DNA of 64,000 nucleotides from Phialocephala subalpina (lineage: Eukaryota; Ascomycota; Leotiomycetes; Helotiales; Mollisiaceae), in contig FJOG01000012.1 in assembly GCA_900073065.1 (NCBI GenBank), positions 955,301 to 1,019,300 of the forward strand, in the 5' to 3' direction. Below, piece after piece: positions 46,597 through 58,046 of this stretch (positions are counted from its first letter, which is position 1; each line of letters opens with the position of its first letter). A program made the position numbers and the translations under genes. The notes under the pieces are model-generated. The model ran no database searches. It saw only the letters and a list, made by a program, of their open reading frames with translations, and had not been told where the DNA came from.

Positions 46597-47949
46597 ATGG
46601 CAGAATCAACAGATGGGTCGTTGACTGCCGTATCAACCGTAACATCGATCTCTACTGTCGTGGTACCTGGGCTGAGTTACTACACAACTGTAACTTGGCC
46701 GCCGCCGCGTAGTAGTGCTGTCACAACTGTAGTCGCCTCGACACTATCGAATGGGGTATATACTACCATACTATCAACAGTTTATTCGACATTAAGCACA
46801 CTTCCAACCACATCGTCCTCTCCCGGTACCGACTCGGGCAATACCTCTGCAACATCGACGTCAATCTCCAGCAGGACCGGGTCGCAAACCAGCTCCGCAA
46901 CTTCGGGAACGATTGTCCCGACTCATCATTCAGGTCTCACGAAAGGAGAAGCCGCTGGAGTAGGAGTTGGCAGTGCCGTCGCGGGAATATTTCTCGTGTG
47001 CCTTGGAATCTTTCTCTTTCGTCGACGATCAAGGAGGCATCAGCTACAGAGTAAAAATTCCTTTTCCAATTCAGAAGCTGGTGGCAAGATCAAGAGCATC
47101 TCACCAAAGAGCACCCTGGAGAAGAACAATGGCATCCGTGCTACCGGCGCCGCGGTCGACGTGTCGCCCGAACGAGCAGACGATAGCCAGATCAGAAACG
47201 CGATGCAAGCTCTGAATGAGTTCATCAACCAACATGTCGAGAACCACTACCATCTCGGACCGTTTCCGAAGCAAATGGAAGATCTGAAGCAGGAACTCCT
47301 CAAACTTGGTTATACGGATCGATCTACTCCATCAGCAAACACAATGGCAACTCTTCTTATAAGCCCTAAGACAAGAAGAACAGCAATCAGACGCTTGATT
47401 GCTTCCATCATGATTGAGAATATTGGGCTGAATGCCGATCCCGAAACATCGCTAGTTCCGAGGCACATAATCGCATCTTCGAGGACGCCTGGGTCACAAC
47501 GAGGTGAGAAAGAGTCTAGACCAATGCTCAGTCACCACCTTTCCCATTTTACTGATAACGATATAGCTGTTTCGAAACCCGCGCCAGCACCGAAGCCCCT
47601 CAGCGCGTTTTTGTCTGCAAGCCAAGCAGACCGACAGCTACTCGCTGCAGCGGTTGCGCACAATGTGACTCGTCTGAATTCAATTCTGCAGTGGTTCATC
47701 AGGCCAGGCGCCGAGAGTCGACGACAGCAGAAAGAGAATCTCTCCTCTATCATCCTTGAAGGCGCCAATCTTGGGATTCTATTGTTCTCACAGCCAATGG
47801 AATATACCTTTGGATGGAGTGCGAGTAGGAGAAGTGAGATTGGAGGCAGGAGCAAGCTGGTTGTATTTCCGTCTATTACTGAAATAAGAGAGAGGGGTGG
47901 AAGGTCCAGTGTCAGAGCTGTTGTTGAAGCTGTTGATGAAGATATCTGA
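46597..47949 (+). CDS. Single-pass Ser/Thr-rich membrane protein with cytoplasmic tail
   Basis: Open throughout (450 codons), but 47504-47566 is a probable 63-nt intron (GTGAGA..ATATAG with branch ACTGATAAC) whose removal keeps the frame and gives 429 aa. Residues 10-110 are Ser/Thr/Val-rich. A transmembrane helix at about 122-142 (AAGVGVGSAVAGIFLVCLGI) is followed by a basic stop-transfer stretch (FRRRSRRHQ). The remaining 280 residues are cytoplasmic and partly helical (QALNEFINQHVENHYHLGPF). The architecture resembles Mid2-like wall sensors, but no N-terminal signal peptide is visible from this ATG, so the helix may act as a signal anchor or an upstream exon may be missing. The cytoplasmic domain is not recognised. 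No defects. Confidence 0.78.
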   Translation: MAESTDGSLTAVSTVTSISTVVVPGLSYYTTVTWPPPRSSAVTTVVASTLSNGVYTTILSTVYSTLSTLPTTSSSPGTDSGNTSATSTSISSRTGSQTSSATSGTIVPTHHSGLTKGEAAGVGVGSAVAGIFLVCLGIFLFRRRSRRHQLQSKNSFSNSEAGGKIKSISPKSTLEKNNGIRATGAAVDVSPERADDSQIRNAMQALNEFINQHVENHYHLGPFPKQMEDLKQELLKLGYTDRSTPSANTMATLLISPKTRRTAIRRLIASIMIENIGLNADPETSLVPRHIIASSRTPGSQRGEKESRPMLSHHLSHFTDNDIAVSKPAPAPKPLSAFLSASQADRQLLAAAVAHNVTRLNSILQWFIRPGAESRRQQKENLSSIILEGANLGILLFSQPMEYTFGWSASRRSEIGGRSKLVVFPSITEIRERGGRSSVRAVVEAVDEDI

Positions 47950-48558
47950 AGATTCGGGTTGGCGATGTGGGGAAGAATTCCATACCATGATCACTTGACA
48001 TTCTCAGAGGCTGCCACAATAATTTGTAATCAAAGTCTTGGATAATCCCTACTTGTCAGTGGTGATCATCTCCCGTCGCTGTTTAGAGTCCTAGTCTGGT
48101 CCAGACTTTACCTGTCAATTAGAGGCCAGTCATCCTGAGTCCTAGCAAGAATTTGCCCTGCATCCAAAACACTTTTCATGCACAGCTGTCACACGACTCG
48201 GATACAACGGCTGCAAACGGATTACGGAGCACAGTCCTATCTCAGTTTGGTGTGTCTGAATGTGGGGGCTAGAAGTGAGCATGCATGCCCGCATTGGCAA
48301 AACAGCCTTGAGGCTGGGTGACTCTCGCACTTCCCTTCCATCCTTCACTGCGCCTCAAAACCGCAGCAGAAGGCTGACGAACAAACATGTTTAATATAGA
48401 CACACGCTGTGTCACACACCGAGCCTTGCCCTGGTAGATCTGTTCACGTTGCGGCGATTTCAACTTGTCCAGTTCGACTTCTGGGTATGGATTGTCAAAG
48501 ATTCTGTAAAATCCGCTGTTGACGATCGCAGTCTGATACGTGAAAATAGAGATCAGAA
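47950..48558. other. Intergenic region
   Basis: 609 bp between two plus-strand genes; no gene or repeat recognised. Confidence 0.4.
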
Positions 48559-49563
48559 ATGGCCTTTTCAATTGACCCAACAAGTGTGTTCTCGAACGTA
48601 GCTAGTACGATCGTCTCGTCTCTCCAGCTCGCTACTTTTGTCAAAGATGTCAAAAACACACCTCTCGACGTCAAGACCTGCATCGCACTAACAACCCTCA
48701 TCTCCACCGACGTTCAGTATCTGATCAAACTCAGATCTTCACCCTCAAACATCACTTATCTCTCCCAAAATCCCGACCTCGCAGCTCGTATCGACAACAT
48801 CATCATCTCAACCCACCAAGCAATCCTCGACGTATGCCGTTTGCTGGAAGGATGTAGACAAGAAGTCTATGAGGGTGGAAATGTACCGCTTAGGGAGAGG
48901 ATGAGATGGGTCTTGGGAGATAGTATGGCATTTAAGAGGAGAGAAGGGAATTTGCAGGGTGTGCATAGAGCGGTGTTGAGCGAGGTGGGGTTTTTGAGGA
49001 TGAGGGAGAGCGCCGGGGAGACTGTGAGTAAGGTGATTGAGTGTGTGAGTTTTGAGAACTTGGAGTTGTTGGAGATGAACCATAGGAGGAGGGATAAGAG
49101 GGCGACGAAGGCTGAGGTCGTGGAAGTGAAGATGGATGAGGAGCCTGAGAAACAGACAGAAGCGGGTATGTTTTCATGACCAGAAACGGCAGCCTGGAAA
49201 AGTTGCTGACGAGTTTTAGAACGTGGTCAGGTTCTCCTGATACCGGATGTGGTCATGACGGGGGCAGCTAGCCCTCTAGTTTTGGATACCTCTGAACGCC
49301 CCGAGATACGACAGACTCCAAGTGTCACGAGTGTGCGGCACGAGAATCCACACGCAAGGTTTGAGTTGGAAGCATCGTCTCCTCGAGATACTAGGTCCGA
49401 GTCTTCAGTGGCGTCTTGGGTGAGAAATGAAAGCGTTTCGGTGCATGAGCAGGAAGTTGTGGATGAGGATGAAGACCCAGAAGCTGCTTTCTACAGAGAC
49501 CTGAAACGACAAGAAGATGAAAGGCAGAGAAGACTCGCGTTAAGGCGGAATCAGAGCACATGA
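48559..49563 (+). CDS. Helical protein resembling fungal STAND N-terminal domains (316 aa)
   Basis: Exons 48559-49165 and 49220-49563 join in frame (GTATGT..TTTTAG). The N-terminal 170 residues are helical and begin MAFSIDPTSVFSNVASTIVS. They resemble, in pattern only, the helical bundles at the N-terminus of fungal NLR/STAND and ankyrin proteins (an opening hydrophobic helix, then DVKTCIALTTLISTDVQYL and DNIIISTHQAILDVCRLLEG). The rest is charged and disordered (DEDEDPEAAFYRDLKRQEDE). No nucleotide-binding domain follows, so it would be a stand-alone N-domain. Function unknown; the fold assignment needs a profile search. Confidence 0.65.
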
Positions 49564-49978
49564 CGTTAGGATAATGCCAATGAGACGACTAAGGAATTGA
49601 AGCAGGTAATAAAGATATCGTTTCAAGTTTGAAAGCTTGGAGAAGAGGTCGTGGTGGTACTTTTGTAAATCCGGCTAGCTCACCTGCTCCCCACACCCCC
49701 ACATTCCCGACGAGAACTTCCCAATCACCCCATCACCATATGACAATGTTTCAGACGTCTTCAGAAACCAATTGCGATTCGTCCGTTTCCTTTGAAGTCG
49801 AACACGAGCAGCTGTTTCCTGTTCTTATCCCTGTGGCTGAGGCGGTGGCTATGACGTCACAAGCGAGCAGCCCCTTTAAGATGGCAACCACGAGCCACAA
49901 CTCCTTCCTATTCAACTCCAACATATTCGGCAAGATAATAAAAAGAAAATCACTCCCAAAACTTTCGAACCCAACAAC
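49564..49978. other. Intergenic region
   Basis: 415 bp. A 117-codon frame beginning at 49629 runs through here into the next gene but lacks any domain; it overlaps the likely promoter and leader of the 90-aa gene. Confidence 0.4.
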
Positions 49979-50370
49979 ATGAGCTCAAACAAAGGTGGAG
50001 TTTCCTCAGGCGTGACTTGGGTCACCTCAACTCTTGGGTAAGCAGTGTCCTCCCTTCACCTGGTGCTATTGACTAGTCTCGATCCCGTCTCTCACTTTCA
50101 CTAATTCCAAAGTTTCACCCACTTTGTGGAATGCACATACTGACATTATTTTTCAGCAACGGTGTCAGCGGTGTAACGAACACAGTCGGGGGCGTCGTTG
50201 GAGCCGCAGGTCGCGGAGTCGGCGAGACCGTCAATGGAGTCACCGGCAGCTACGGAAAGCCAGTTGGTGATGGCATAAAGGACGTTGCAGAGGGAATCGA
50301 AGGCGGCGCTGCAAAGGTTGCAGGTGGTGTGAAGAGAGCTGGTGAGGGACAGCATGGTCCTCTGAGATGA
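49979..50370 (+). CDS. Small Gly/Val-rich hydrophilic protein (90 aa)
   Basis: Two exons, 49979-50037 and 50157-50370, join in phase (GTAAGC..TTTCAG). The protein starts MSSNKGGVSSGVTWVTSTLG and is built of repeated Gly-Val-x-x-x-V/T turns (GVSGVTNTVGGVVGAAGRGV, then GDGIKDVAEGIEGGAAKVAG). No signal peptide or Cys is present. The periodic small residues suggest an amphipathic, membrane-associating helix similar in style to LEA/Hsp12-type stress proteins. Close homologues are common among uncharacterised fungal proteins, but I cannot name a family. Confidence 0.72.
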
Positions 50371-50939
50371 TCTGTGATGGCATGGGGTTGCTTTGATGGT
50401 GGGTCGATGGATTGATGGATCAATGAATGAACACGGAAAGGATGAAGTTTGACTGTACGGGATAAATTGTTTGGGATGGATTCAAGATACCAATGATGAT
50501 TGCCTTTCTATTGTGGGGGTCTTGCCACAATTCTTTTCCACTGCTCGCCCGAGTTCGTTCATCTTGTCGTGGTGTCCTCCGTTCCTTTTGGTGTTGAACC
50601 TCTTCGTCGATGTAACTTAGGGTCTCAACTCCAGATCCCAAAGCTTGAGATCTTCAAGGATTCAATACAACTTCTTTCAAGATGTTTCGGTGCAAGGATA
50701 AGCAGTATTTCTCGAGGAAAGGGGGGATGGAACGTGTCTCGAGGTGGTTAGCGCCTCGCTTGTACGAGCTTTACTGCGTCGTGTTCTTCTCCAATCAAGA
50801 ATCTTCCTTTTCTTTTACCATTCTTCCCTTATTCACATCAGACCTTCCTTCCTTCAACCTCTTCACCTTCATCTCAATCGGTCGCGAGGTGCTTTCAAGC
50901 CCTTGTTTCACGTCTACGAATATGACTTCTTCTAATCAT
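50371..50939. other. Convergent intergenic region
   Basis: 569 bp between the 3' ends of the 90-aa gene and the minus-strand 746-aa gene. Probably 3' untranslated sequence; nothing else seen. Confidence 0.4.
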
Positions 50940-53392
50940 TCATCCATATCGATACCCCTCTGCTGCTGGCGGTGTCACGGTTGCCCATTGCGGCGCTGGT
51001 GAAGGAACGGCATCAACCAGCGTCTGCACCCGTTGCGGAGTCGCCCAAGGCAATGTCTCAGGAACTGATGGTGCGCCTTCAATTCTCAACCTCGACATAT
51101 CCCAAGCAGCCTGTGCAGGGTGAACATTGCTCTCAATCCATGGTAGTCCTTGCGGTCCCGGCGCGGCTGCTTCGATCGATGCCTTCACCCTCGAAACTTC
51201 TGCAAAGAACGCCTGCTCGGACACAGGTCCATGATGTACATTTCCTGCGCGCAATGAGACTCGTTGATGGGATGGAATCTCGTGTACGATTTCTGTGCTT
51301 CTGTTTGCACTTGTCATCAGCACCTTGAAAGTTGGCCCTGCTTGGCTCTCGTCGACAGCGATCGATTGGAGAGTATGAATCACGGATCGCAAGTCTTCGG
51401 TCGAGTTATTCATCCTCGTTTCGTACTCGGAAAGGCCATCGATGATACAGAATACAAGTGTTCCTCTGGGAAGTTGCTGAATGAGTTGCTGAAATAGGTG
51501 ACGTAAAGCATCGAGCTCGTGCCCTCTCAAATCATTGTACAACTCCTGCTGACCCAACATCTCAAGATTTGGCTCGGGTATATTTGGATACAGCAGCAGC
51601 TGGCAGATCAGACTTCGCAGCAACCCATGAGGACCTCGGAGAGGATCATCGAACGTCACGTGCTGACCACAGAAGAAGTGCAGCACGATGGTCGATTGAA
51701 GCTTGACAACACTGGCAATGAAAGTTGCACAGAATACCGACATTGGAGAGGTCTTGCCCATTTTCGCTTGATCGAAGTGGCCATCGACCAGAAGGATATC
51801 TGACCGCCCTCCTCCAAGCCAAATTTTGAAGCTTCCGAGAGTCATGAGCCAACGGCCGTGCCCTAGTATATCGGTCCTGAAGTTATTGCTTTGTCTGAGA
51901 ATGTATCCAAGATCGTTGTTTGCGGCATCGAACGGGACATCCAAGATACTGAGAAGCTCAGAAGTCGAGACCTTCTGGTACGTCGGTGTTGGTGAGCGAT
52001 AGGCTTGGGGTTGTGCGTATCCTGCGCGCAAGGTTAGTACGCTGTCTCCGAATCAGCTTTCCAGTTGACTCACCTCCATAGTACACCTTCTCTAACACGA
52101 TGTAGTATATCCCCGTTTGAATTGTTGTGGCGTGGTTCGTGTTGACAGTTTCGAGGGCAGCATTCTGAGACATTTCAAACTGCCGCTTGAGCTCATCCAT
52201 TTTCCTTTCTATCGCAGAGAGTCCACCCTTGATCTCTTCTCCTTTTTCGTTTAATTTTCGCGTTATATGATGCTTCACCTCCTCCTCTACCTCTCCAAGC
52301 TGGACTTTGGATTCTTCGCGATGAACTTGAAGGTTCTCACCAACTGCGGTCAAATCCTTCGAAACGTTTGCGACTCGAACATGTGTGCTGGCAGCAGTCT
52401 GTCTGATGGCCTTCGTTTCCCTCACGTTTTCTGTCACGTTTTGATCTATAGTCGCGAGCTTCTTGTGGGTGAGGTTGTCGAGGCAGTTCTTCAGATCAGC
52501 GTAACCTTTGTTCACCTTCGCGACGCTTGCGTCGATGAGATTCTGTTCTTGACCAGGTATTTGTCTCCCCCATCGCTTGAAGACTTGCAATTGTTAGTCA
52601 TTCGAAAACACATCATATAGTGATTCAGTCCTCCACTTACAAATAGCATGGTGCCTTCGAAGCAAAATTCGGATCAATTGTGGCATCTCTTCTAGCAGCA
52701 TTGTATACAGGACAGTGACGTTCTCCTGAAGAGTTTCTTCTTTTGGATAAAGCTCTCGTGTCGTCGTGGCCTTTTCGATGATTTCTGGAATCAGTTTGAA
52801 CGCTTCAAATATCTTCTCCCTGTTTGCTTCTCGTTGTTGAACCGCCTCCCGGTATTAGTTAATGTTTCACGGCCCCGAAAGATTGCACATACCTGGAAGA
52901 TGAGAGTGAGCCCTGCGCGCAGGATATTCAGTCCCCACTGATCTGGTATGATATTCAACAATGGAACTCCTGTGGTGCCCATAATCTGGCCATGTCTGAA
53001 AAATCCTCGGACAGGGTTCTTGTCGCCTTTTGCCTTGTAAACGTCCTCGGCCTTCTGCATCTGGCCGACCACGTCGCTCCATCTGCAGTCTGACACATCA
53101 AAGTCAAACTTCTCCCCGGCATCCTTACAAACATCAAGGACATCTTTCAGGTCACTGCGAACTTCAGTCACGACACCAACCACATCATCAGAGAAGATTG
53201 AAACACTTACTGATATGGCTTCCGGGTGGTGAAAGCCATGCGCTGTTTATCATAATGGCTTTCAGCACCCACAGCTTTATGGACTTGTTCGCCTGGCCCT
53301 CCTCGCCATTGATCGAACATCTCGAGCTCGTCGTCGTCATTCAATCGGTCGCTCAGACCCGTCGGAGTCCGCAATAATGTTGGTTCACCCAT
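50940..53392 (-). CDS. DUF7708-like protein with degenerate STAND/NACHT-like region (746 aa)
   Basis: Five exons (53211-53392, 52893-53154, 52641-52845, 52074-52583, 50940-52021) join in frame. The N-terminal 220 residues resemble the fungal DUF7708 region (W-x2-V near CRWSDVV, then GVPLLNIIPDQWGLNILRAG). A long helical coiled coil follows (about 220-380, KVNKGYADLKNCLDNL to ERKMDELKRQFE). The C-terminal part has a P-loop-like fold in which the Walker A position reads VDGHFDQAKMGKTSPMS, not G-x4-GK[ST] in a normal glycine frame. It is followed by IVLHFFCGQH and a Walker-B-like LVFCIIDGLSEYE. ATP hydrolysis is therefore doubtful. The last 100 residues are Pro/Ala-rich. Proteins of this layout are frequent in Pezizomycotina and are suspected NLR-type sensors. 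Divergent from the AAA ATPase. Confidence 0.8.
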
Positions 53393-53977
53393 CGAGACGA
53401 TCTTTGATGAAGCATGCTATCGACAAGAGCATGGTAGCGAAAGTTGATGCTTCCAGAAAAGCGAATTCGTAAGGGACTCAGCTCAGCCTCACTATCCTGT
53501 GTTTGACGAGGTTGGAGGGGTCGACTTTTGGCCCCCAAGATCACGGGCCGCTGCCCTTCCCTCGCCCCGTTCGTGTAGCGTCAACCAACCACTTCCGGAA
53601 TCAGCCGGTCATCTTACTCAATGATCATTGGTTTGGCGTCAATCTGCAGCAAAAATATCTGCAGCTTGCACAGATGAGGAGCTTTGCTAGTACCCTTCTG
53701 GTTACGCGCCGAGCTCGAGTGACCAGTCTGAAGCATCTCATCGACAGGGATGATTTCGAGCTGAAGCTTACCGATCGAGGAGGTTGGTCAACCAACGGCG
53801 ATTAGATGAGGCTGAGGTCTTCCTCACCTGAGTTCAACCTCAAGATTGAGCATCGCGAGCACTGCTCATTGATATCACCTAGTCAATTGCCCCATGGGCC
53901 ACTGTTTCCCGGAACCAAAGCTTCCCCAACAAAGCCCGAGAACATTTCAGAAGCTGGCAGACTGAGGTGTCACGATC
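53393..53977. other. Divergent intergenic region
   Basis: 585 bp between the starts of the 746-aa gene and the AAA ATPase; presumed bidirectional promoter. No other feature. Confidence 0.4.
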
Positions 53978-56900
53978 ATGAGTGCAACGGATGCTGGTGA
54001 TCCAAGGAGGACTCCTCCTCCCTCTCCTCCCCAACCATCAGTCACTCCACACGGACTCCCGGAACCTAGCACCAGAAATACCGTCGTCCGCCATGACACG
54101 AAGGAAGATGTTCCCAAGAAGACCTCGGACGGAGAGACGGTCATGGTCGATATCACAACTGGGGAACAGGAGCAAGCAAAGACCGAACGAGATAAAATCT
54201 TGACCGAAATCGATCTTCAACATCGTGATAGAGAGAGAGCCAAGCGTTTGAGAGAGCGTGATGAAGACAGAGACCTTAGCAAGACCATCGACAAATCTGT
54301 CATTCTCAACCAAGATGATGAAACCATCCTCGACCGCAATGCCGACTTCCCAGGACCTCCTCCGGGACTTCATCCCGATGAGTTGGATCGACTTCATGAT
54401 AAAATTAGAGAACTCGAGCGTCGTGTCGGAGGTATCGAGAGAAGGCGTCGCAGCTCGTCATCAAGCAGCTCTTCTACCGACAGCGGTCACGAGATCGATG
54501 GAGATCCCGAGGATGGAGATGCACTGCATGGCCGACGCACGATCGCCGAAGTGAGAGAGTGCAATTGGGAGCAATTCAAGAACCGTTTCAGTGCGCACGA
54601 TGGAGAATATGCCATCGAGTGTCTCCTCGCTGGGGACAAATTGAGAGATGAGATTGCTCACGAGCAGAGAAGAAGAGTCTTGGCCGAACAGAGGTCTATG
54701 TCGATGTCTGATGAGAAGATTGAAAGTGCGCTTCCCCGACAGAAAGTACGACTCGACAAGGCCTGGAGCGACATGATGCAGGGTACTGATTCCAAGAAAG
54801 AGAATGAAAAGCGGTGGCTCCAGCGCATTCGCATCAACTCCGTTCCTGTGCTGAAGAGGTTGGGAAAAGCTACGGGCGAGACGTGGTCAGGTCAACCGAG
54901 GACGTTCTTCAGGCCTTTCCGGGCTATGATTCATAATCATGATAAAATGAAGGAGGAGTTACAAGCTCTGGAGACTAAATTTCAGGAATCAGAGAACATT
55001 CTAAATTCACCTGTCAAGGAGCCGGAGACGATGAACGAGAGTGCTGGAAAGGCGACTGCTCATACGCCTTTGACGACTGGACACAATAAGGAAGGGCCGG
55101 AGACAAGTATTCATACCAATGCTGAGAGTAAGGCAGCTGCGTCTCTCACGACCGAAGGCCCTGCGAAGACAGGAATCAATCGCACTGACACGATGCTCAG
55201 TGAGCTCCCAGAAGAGCCCGAGGACTCGGAAGAGCAGAAGCTGGAGCAGCTTATGAACAGCGAAGAGGCTCTCCAGGACCTGAGATGCTACGTGAAGTTC
55301 GTGGAAGAGAAGTTGAAGCCTCTGTACCATCAATTCGACAAACCGGAGAATATCAACTCTCATAAGATCCGTTTCGACGATCTTTGGTACTTGTTCCGTA
55401 TCGGCGAACACATTTATGTTCCCAACCCCGCAAAATACGATATCACCCAAGCAAATGCAAACCCATCCGACTCGTCGAAGCAGCCTCCAGTAGATCAGAG
55501 GATCTGGAGACTCTTCTCTTTATATCCACCGAATGTCAACTATAAAGTGGCACCATTGAAGGAGAGCAAAGGCAGGCTTCTTGTACCCGAGCATGTCGTG
55601 GAGAAAGATAGGAACTCGAGAGTTAGGTGTTACTATCTCGATTACGATGGCGAATCCTATGGTCCTGTGGTCAAGGAGTTCAATATCGCGTACTTCACGG
55701 GCGAGAAGTCGATCAGAGAACTGGAAGTCTACCCTCTTCGTTTCGCTACGGATCGCGACGCCATTCGGAAAGAGCATCAAGATTTGGGTCGCAACTTCGT
55801 CCAATACCTGACCGAACGACCTCTCGCCTACAATGGCTGGACACTTACTACAGATCCGGAAGGCGACGCGATCAACAACTCGAATGGAGATGCTATCAAG
55901 TTCCCTGAACACATTGATAGCGACGTAATCGTCGATTTCAAAGAAGCCTTTCAGACCTACCCCCCCTGGCGTCCCGACTTCCAATACAAAACAGCAGGAA
56001 CACCCAAGACAACCACAGACACAGACAACTTCTTCGTAATTCGATGGTCGGATGCCAAACGAACAGAATCTCTTTCTAAGACAGCTGAAATGGTAGTCGA
56101 AGATGACGACGTCGACTCCATCGAACGAAACCAAAACCTAGAGAAAGATCCCTACCTCAAGAAAGGCGGCGGTAACAAAATCTTCTCAGATGAAGACCTC
56201 CTCATTCTCCCTCGCCGTCTCTTTGCCTATGCTTTGAGGGAACGTAGATTCGTACACGTCGATGTCCGTTTCCTGAAACCCATCGCTGAACATCTCGACG
56301 GCTTCAAAAGCCTGAAGATAGACGATGATCACAGGAAGATGATTCAATCTCTCGTCTCCTTCCATTTCAAAAAGAAAGAGATTGAGAAGAAGGGCAGAGA
56401 GATCTCTACTCAAGACTTGATCAGAGGAAAGGGGAGAGGATTGGTGATCTTGCTTCATGGCGTCCCTGGCGTGGGGAAAACGGCTACAGCGGAGGCGGTA
56501 GCTCAGGCTAATAGGAAGCCGTTGTTCCCGATTACTTGTGGGGATTTGGGGTTTACGCCTGAGAGTGTGGAGACGAGTTTGAATGAGATTTTTAGGTTGG
56601 CGCATCTTTGGGATTGTGTGTTGTTGTTAGATGAGGCGGACATCTTTTTGAGTCAGAGGACGAAGGATGATTTGAAGAGGAATGCTTTGGTCTCTGGTGA
56701 GCTATCCCTCTTCACCTGCTTCGATCTTGTAGTTTGGACACAGGAGCTTGCTAATGCCTCACAGTTTTTCTCCGCATCCTCGAATACTTCAACGGCATCC
56801 TCTTCCTCACAACCAACCGCCCCGGAACACTCGACGAAGCCGTCAAATCTCGCGTCCACATGTCGCTCTACTATTCTCCCCTCGGCGAATCCGAAACCGA

Positions 56901-57855
56901 AGAAATCTTCCGCCTCAACCTCGCCCGCCTCAAAGAAATCGAAGAACAACGCGCTGCCGCCTCCGGCGAAGCAGCACTCTTCATCTTCGACGACGAAATC
57001 ATAGGCTTCGCAAAACAGCATTATAGAAAACATATCAACGGACCAGGACGATGGAATGGGAGACAAATCCGGAACGCGTTCCAGATTGCGGCGAGTTTGG
57101 CGCATTATGATGGGGATAGTAATCCGGGTGCGCAGAGACAGTTAGGAGCTAGACATTTTCAAACGGTGGATGAGGCGACTACGAAGTATGATCAGTATCG
57201 TGCTGGGATAAGTGGGAAGTTGGAAGATGAGTTGGCACATGAGAGGGAGGAGAGGTGGGATGGGTTTCAGTCTGCTGAACGAGAACGAGGAGGAAAGAGG
57301 AGGACGAGTTTTTATGGGGAGGACAAGAGGTATGCGGCGCATGGACATGGTGGTGGAGGAGCGGGTTATGGCGGACATATGCCGTCGAGTCAGTTTCAAA
57401 CTCCGAGTCCGATGGCATATGGGAAGGTGACTTCTGTTCAAAGTCAGGGTCCGCCACCGCAGATGATGGGTGCAATGCAGTATCCGCCGTCACCCACTCC
57501 GCCCCAGAAGACGGGCCCTCCACCTGGACAAGCACAGTATCATGGAGGTCCGCCACAAGAACAATACCCGACGGGAGTATTCAGCACACCTGGGAGCCAG
57601 CAACTACCTCCATTGCAACAGCAAGGCTACGCTCCTCAAGCACACCAATATCATGTCACACAAGAACCGGCTTCGTATGCACAAGGAGCTTCGGGTCCCT
57701 CGTCGGACCCAAGATATGGATCACCGAATCAGGAGTATGCAGGGAGGGGACCAAGTCCGTTGGGTGCCACTGTTCAAGGGGGTGGTCAGCCATCGTCGTA
57801 TGGTGTGAGTCGGCCTTATGATCCGACGAGAGATGTGTTTGTACATGGTCCATGA
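53978..57855 (+). CDS. Large AAA+ ATPase with DUF7025-like region and low-complexity tail
   Basis: Exons 53978-56696 and 56765-57855 give 1269 aa (GTGAGC..CTCACAG). The N-terminus is acidic, Pro-rich and coiled (to about 420). A DUF7025-like region follows (about 430-600; IRFDDLWYLFRIGEHIYVPN, YYLDYDGESYGPVVKEFNIA). The single AAA domain carries Walker A GVPGVGKTATAE at about 828, Walker B VLLLDEADIF at about 880, and TTNRPGTLDEAVKSRVHMSL with the arginine-finger region. The last 180 residues are Pro/Gln/Gly/Tyr-rich and intrinsically disordered. This class of fungal AAA protein has no established substrate; many copies exist per genome. Both exons are uninterrupted, so it is probably functional. 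Confidence 0.92.
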
Positions 57856-58046
57856 ATGCCTGTCAGTGTTTGAGCTGATGGTGTTGATATGTACAGTACG
57901 ATGATAATGTTCATATAAGGAGGGAGGGAATTTGAAATTCGTAGCAGTACGATACCAACATCGCATATCAACTGCATTCGTCATTCATCTATCTCTATAT
58001 CTATTAAGCACGCGAATGAGGTATCTTAAGCCGCAACCGTCCAGTC

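Noticed and set aside
49629..49982. 117-codon plus-strand frame ahead of the 90-aa gene
   Set aside because: Overlaps the start of a better-supported two-exon gene and has no domain; likely leader sequence.
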